The notes beneath the pieces are model-generated. The model searched no databases. It was not told the DNA's origin and worked only from the letters and a program-made list of their open reading frames with translations. Shown here piece by piece: positions 59,352 to 64,000 of a stretch of DNA of 64,000 bases. Origin of the DNA: Atkinsonella hypoxylon (Eukaryota; Ascomycota; Sordariomycetes; Hypocreales; Clavicipitaceae); NCBI GenBank assembly GCA_000729835.1, contig JFHB01000159.1, forward strand, positions 1-64,000. The letters are read 5' to 3'. Position 1 is the first letter of the stretch. Each line of letters opens with the position of its first letter. Both the position numbers and the translations under genes were made by a program.

Positions 59352-60068
59352 TGCAGCAAGAGACGCACAAACAGCAGTTTTGGGAAGCTTGAAGTTTGTT
59401 CTTCACCATGGGCTGGTGTCATTGACGGCTGGTCGCAATGACCATCGAGCTTGAAGGCCACGCACGAGATTCCGCTCATAACCAGAGGTACAGGATCAAA
59501 CAGGGTTCAGCGTTGGTGTCTGACGTGGACTCGCGCACCTGCCACCTGCCACCTGCCACCTGCCACCTGCCATCTGCCTGCCACCTTGCCGTGGGATGGA
59601 ACGTCGAATCGGACCAGACCAGATCTGGATAACGGCCCAAAGAGACCCGGTTGATGACCTCGCTCTTCAACAACCCGCCTTCTTCTTTTGCAGCACGCTG
59701 TCAAGTCCTTTAGCTGCTGGAACTTGACTTTGAGACATATTGTTTGGAGACATCGCAACGTAATTCGCGGTAAGGCCTTGAGGTCACTGGGGTAAATAGC
59801 CAAGCGCAATTAATTGACTTGTTTGGCGCGGGACAGCCTCCTTGCCGCAGCTCCGACCCAATCCACGCCTCGTCCAGCAACGACAGGACGCAGAACGACA
59901 CAGGACTTCTCTACGCGCAAAGCATACGAACATGTCCTCGATGCCTACTCCGATCGATGCTTGAACCAGATTTATAAAGAGCTGCATACGGTTCACCCTA
60001 TCTGCCCGACCGACAGTCTAGACGAGCGGATATTGAGGCCAGCCAGGGGCTGAGGGACAATATCGACC
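59352..60068. promoter_or_regulatory. divergent intergenic region between NDUFAF5 and APL3
   Basis: 717 bp separate two divergent starts and should contain both promoters. It includes a (CTGCCAC)n repeat at 59537-59585. No gene seen. Confidence 0.45.
59537..59585. repeat. (CTGCCAC)n tandem repeat
   Basis: About six copies of a 7-base unit with slight decay at the 3' end, in the divergent promoter region. Confidence 0.9.
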
Positions 60069-63000
60069 ATGTCAACACCAGGCAGCGGCTTTCTCGGCCG
60101 TTCGAGTAGCAGCAACTCGAATATGCGCGGCCTCGTCCAATTCATTGCCGACCTGCGAAACGCTCGTGCTCGCGAACTGGAGGAGAAGAGAATCAATAAG
60201 GAACTGGCAAATATCCGACAAAAATTCAAGGATGGCAACTTGAATGGGTACCACAAGAAGAAATACGTCTGCAAGCTTCTCTATATCTACATTCTGGGCT
60301 GGGATGTCGACTTTGGCCACCTCGAGGCCGTCAATCTCATTTCGGCGCAGAAATACTCAGAGAAGCAGATTGGTTATCTTGCCATGACTCTGTTTCTCCA
60401 CGAGAAGCATGAGTTGTTGCATCTTGTGGTGAACAGTATAAGGAAGGATTTGCTGGATAACAACGAATTATTCAATTGCTTGGCCTTGCATGCTATTGCC
60501 AATGTTGGTGGAAGGGAGATGGGAGAGGCTCTCAGTTGTGAGGTCCATAGACTTTTGATTTCACCGTATGGAAATGTCCTCATCTGGATCTAACTTGAAC
60601 GTATACAACTGACCTTGAAGATTAGAACTTCCAAGTCATTTGTCAAGAAAAAGGCAGCATTGACTTTGCTTCGTCTCTATCGAAAGCATCCCGGTATAGT
60701 TTCACCCGAGTGGGCTGAGCGAATCATCCACCTTATGGACGATGTTGATCTCGGTGTGGCTCTTTCCGTGACCTCCCTGGTTATGGCCTTGGCTCAGGAT
60801 AATCTTGATGGCTATAAAGGTGCCTATGCAAAAGCTGCGGCCCGACTGAAGCGCATAGTGATTGACGGCGAGTACACGACCGACTACCTTTACTATAAGG
60901 TTCCTTGCCCTTGGCTACAAATCAAGCTCATCCGATTATTGCAATACTTCCCACCTTCAGGTATGTTGCCCTGCCTCGGCAGCCTGGATCGTTGTGCTAA
61001 CATGATGTATACTGAAGATGACACACATGTTCGAGACATGATACGAGAATCCCTACAGAAAATCTTGAATCTTGCCATGGAAGCACAGAACAACGTTCAA
61101 CAAAACAACGCCCAGAATGCTGTCCTGTTTGAAGCTATTAACCTAATCATTCATTTGGACACAGAGCACGCCCTTATGAAGCAGATTTCATCTCGTCTTG
61201 GCCGATTCATTCAGAGCAGGGAAACTAATGTCCGATACCTTGGTTTGGAGGCGATGACCCATCTGGCTGCCCGGACGGAAACCTTGATACCCATCAAACA
61301 ACACCAAGACATAATTCTGGGGTCTTTGAAAGATCGAGATATTAGTGTGCGTCGGAAAGGCCTGGACCTTCTTTACAGCATGTGCGACGCCACTAATGCA
61401 AAAATTATCGTCGGGGAGCTGTTGCACTTTCTCCAAAATGCAGACTTTGCCATTCGTGAGGAAATGGTTCTTAAGATTGCCATTCTTACGGAAAAGTATG
61501 CCACCGACGTTCAGTGGTATGTTGATATCTCATTGCGTTTGATAGCCATGGCAGGCGATCATGTGAGCGACGAGGTCTGGCAGCGTGTTATCCAGATTGT
61601 TACCAATAATGAAGAGCTTCAGGCATATGCGGCACATCCTGCGCTGCAATATGTCAAATCCGATCACTGTCATGAGACGCTCGTCAAGATCGGAGCATAC
61701 ATCATGGGCGAGTTCGGCCACTTGGTCGCTGATCAATCTCGCTGCAGCCCAATCGAGCAGTTTACGGCCCTCCAAGGAAAGCTTTCTGGGTGCTCTCCCA
61801 GCACAAGAGCTATGATACTCTCTTGTTTTATCAAGTTTGTGAATCTGTTTCCTGAGATTAAGCCACAGCTCATTCGCACATTCGAGGTCTACAGTCACAC
61901 ACTGGACCCGGAAATGCAACAACGAGCATGTGAATACTTGACACTGGCTACTATGCCGACGGACGATCTTCTCCGGACAATTTGCGATGAGATGCCGCCA
62001 TTCCCTGAACGAGAGTCTGCTCTGTTATCGCGGCTGCACCAGAAACACGCCAACACCAGTGACCGACGGACCTGGGTCGTTGGAGGCAAGGATGCCAATG
62101 CAGATGGCACCGAGCTAGGGATGGCGAAGTCTGGTGGCCTTAAGAGGACATTTAGCTCCGCTGCTCCGATAAACGGAAGCCGGGCCATTGCAGGCATCAA
62201 TGGGGTTAGAGAGCTCGCCGGCTTGGACTTGAATGCTCCATCTCCGGTAGAACCCAAAATGCTCAAGGCTCCTAATCTGGCAAGTGCTGCTCATCTGTCT
62301 CCGGGATGGGAGAAGGGCTTTGACAAACTAATGCTTCGCTCTGACGGAATCCTGTATGAGGACGGCCAAGTTCAGGTCGGTATTCGGTCAGAGTACCGCG
62401 GTCAAATGGCATGTCTCATTGCGTATTTCTCCAACAAATCACCTTCGCCCATGACCTCATTTACGACAACTCTTGATCTGGATGAGGGCGAGAAGAGCAA
62501 ATTATCATGGGACGTCAAAGGCCTCCCGGATAGCACAATTGCTCCCGGAGGTCAAACACAGCAGGTCATCATGTTTGAGTCCAAGAGGATCTTTGAGAAG
62601 AGCCCGACGGTCCGCATCAGCTACCTGGCAGGTGCTCTGCAAGCTGTAACCCTCAAGTTGCCAGTAGCCGCACACAAGTTTATGGATCCCGCGGACCTCT
62701 CTGCCGAGGACTACTTCAAGCGGTGGAAACAGATTGGAGCCGGGTCGCGCGAGGCGCAAGCTATCTTTGGCTTAAATGGAGGAAAGAGAGGGCTCACCGA
62801 GTCATTCGTCAAGAACACGGTCGAGGGTTTCCGGTGGCGCTTACTGGACATGGTTGACCCGAATCCAAAGAATGTGGTAGGCGCCAGCGTTCTGCATACT
62901 TCCGAGGGAGGCAAATACGGATGCCTCCTACGCTTGGAGCCAAACTACTCGAATCAAGTGAATAATATCCCCCCTTTGACTTCACACATTAAATACAATT

Positions 63001-63177
63001 GCTAATACGCAATAGATGATCCGACTTACTATCCGCGCAACAGATGATTCCGTCCCCGGCGTTCTTCTTAAACTGATGCAAGCCAGACTGGCACAAGGCC
63101 AGCCGACGGTTCCGGACTACCGCGCGCCGACTCGAGAGGAGATGTCTGACCCGTTCGGGAACATTATGGTCTCTTGA
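60069..63177 (+). CDS. APL3: AP-2 complex subunit alpha (alpha-adaptin)
   Basis: Large subunit of the AP-2 clathrin adaptor that links cargo and PtdIns(4,5)P2 to clathrin at the plasma membrane. Exons 60069-60565, 60626-62957 and 63016-63177 encode 996 residues. The adaptin trunk is clear: RGLVQFIADLRNARARELEE, KYVCKLLYIYILGWDVDFGH, FNCLALHAIANVGGREMGEA, and after the first splice PTSKSFVKKKAALTLLRLYR. After a linker (about residues 690-740) comes the alpha appendage, with a beta-sandwich ear around DGILYEDGQVQVGIRSEYRG and a platform subdomain around PADLSAEDYFKRWKQIG. The last exon ends with APTREEMSDPFGNI. All phases are consistent. Confidence 0.97.
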
Positions 63178-63706
63178 TTTGGGAGCCGAGATGACACGCT
63201 GTAGTTGCCATGCGGGTTGTTCAGCATTGCGGCGTTTCAGAGGATTTTTGGTTTCGGCCACATGTGTATTCATTGGGGCGGGCTCAATGGCATGGTGGAT
63301 TGATTCCCTGTGCAGAACCAGGTTGTATATTCAAGTTCCTAGTCTGAAGTTGTAATCATTGATGGTCCCTCGATTATGTGTACTCTCCATCATCCATGAT
63401 CCGCCACCTCCAGAATGATACGCAGCCACGCAGGTTGCGGCGCAAATTCGCATTTTGCGGCCAGAGCAATGATGTCCAAGAGTCGTGGGATGAAAAATAA
63501 GATTCAACGCCACGTGTTCGCTGGTCATGGCCGACATGACTGCTCATTTAGCGCTCGCCAGGGTACAGCAGCTTCAGGGACATGGCACTATTTCACATTG
63601 TGCTGATGCACATTATTCTGCGTAAAGAAAATGATGCTCCTAATGCTATACACTGGTCATCGTAGGTCCCCCCTTCATGGTCGGCTGAACCCTAAGTCTT
63701 TGGTTA
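63178..63706. other. region downstream of APL3
   Basis: About 530 bp with no supported gene; probably the APL3 3' end and spacer before the repeat at the right edge. Confidence 0.5.
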
Positions 63707-63790
63707 GACCACGTGGCGCAGTGGTTAAGCGCTAGGGTGGCCCACTTATGTAGGCTACGCAGGCTCGGTCCCCCCACTAACTAGTGCTAT
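63707..63790 (+). mobile_element. tRNA-like head of a SINE-like repeat
   Basis: GACCACGTGGCGCAGTGGTT followed by AAGCGCT reproduces a tRNA D-arm and the RNA polymerase III A box (TGGCGCAGTGG). About 40 bases later GGCTCGGTCCCC resembles a degenerate B box. The ends do not pair as an acceptor stem, so it is not a working tRNA. AT-rich, tandem-looking sequence (TAGTATATAC, TAGCATATAT) follows to the window edge. This fits a tRNA-derived short interspersed element running off the right side. Confidence 0.5.
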
Positions 63791-64000
63791 AGTTGCCTTA
63801 GGTACATAGTAGGATGGGTGCCCCTAGGGTGTACAGTAAATCTCAGGTCCAGCGTATGTGTGGATTGGTCCAGAGTGGAGCCAGAGCGGGTCAGAATAGT
63901 ATATGCCTAGTATATACTTAGCATATATTGGGTATACAGTATTAATTTCTAAGCAAGAGATCTAGAGTGTATTTCTATAGCACTAAACCACTAGATATTA

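Noticed and set aside
63707..63790. Functional tRNA gene
   Set aside because: The D arm is good, but the 5' GACCACG has no complementary 3' acceptor strand, and the anticodon and T arms do not form; treated as SINE-like instead.

Overview
This window comes from the nuclear genome of a filamentous ascomycete, most likely a sordariomycete and possibly Hypocreales. The evidence is short GT-AG introns (about 50-200 nt) in nearly every gene, fungal-style gene models, compact housekeeping genes separated by gene-poor DNA, and a repeat pair with directional C-to-T / G-to-A decay like repeat-induced point mutation (RIP). The order-level placement is an impression from protein resemblance. All gene models were built by hand: splice sites were chosen so that phases and conserved motifs agree, and coding lengths were checked for divisibility by three.

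Layout. 0-7.3 kb: an unrecognised 694-residue protein with internal 120-bp tandem repeats (minus) and elongin C (plus), with long gene-free stretches. 7.4-11.7 kb: an accessory patch holding a LaeA-like methyltransferase, a truncated short-chain dehydrogenase, and a 2.0-kb segment with two small unrecognised genes bounded by 327-bp inverted repeats. One repeat arm is heavily transition-mutated and the other is much better preserved. 12-28.6 kb: a housekeeping block of lariat debranching enzyme DBR1, MOB1, mitochondrial ATP synthase OSCP, a GH63 glycosidase, a cis-prenyltransferase (dolichol synthesis) and an ING-family PHD-finger protein. 28.6-33.7 kb: gene-poor and repeat-rich. 33.7-45.5 kb: an F-box/LRR protein, V-ATPase subunit a, the mRNA 3'-end endonuclease YSH1/CPSF73, and TAF4 divergent from YSH1. 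45.5-57.3 kb: 11.7 kb with no convincing gene, only microsatellites, recurrent CCTAGGTA-type motifs and a possible decayed coding remnant. 57.3-63.2 kb: Arp2/3 subunit ARPC5, the complex I assembly methyltransferase NDUFAF5, and AP-2 alpha-adaptin. The right edge holds a tRNA-like (SINE-like) repeat.

Functional picture. The recognised genes are unlinked housekeeping functions: transcription and RNA processing (TAF4, YSH1, DBR1, ING), proteostasis (elongin C, F-box), trafficking and cytoskeleton (AP-2 alpha, ARPC5, V-ATPase a), mitochondria (OSCP, NDUFAF5), glycan and dolichol metabolism (GH63, cis-prenyltransferase) and cell-cycle signalling (MOB1). They do not form a pathway cluster. The most unusual part is the inverted-repeat-bounded cassette at 9.09-11.74 kb.
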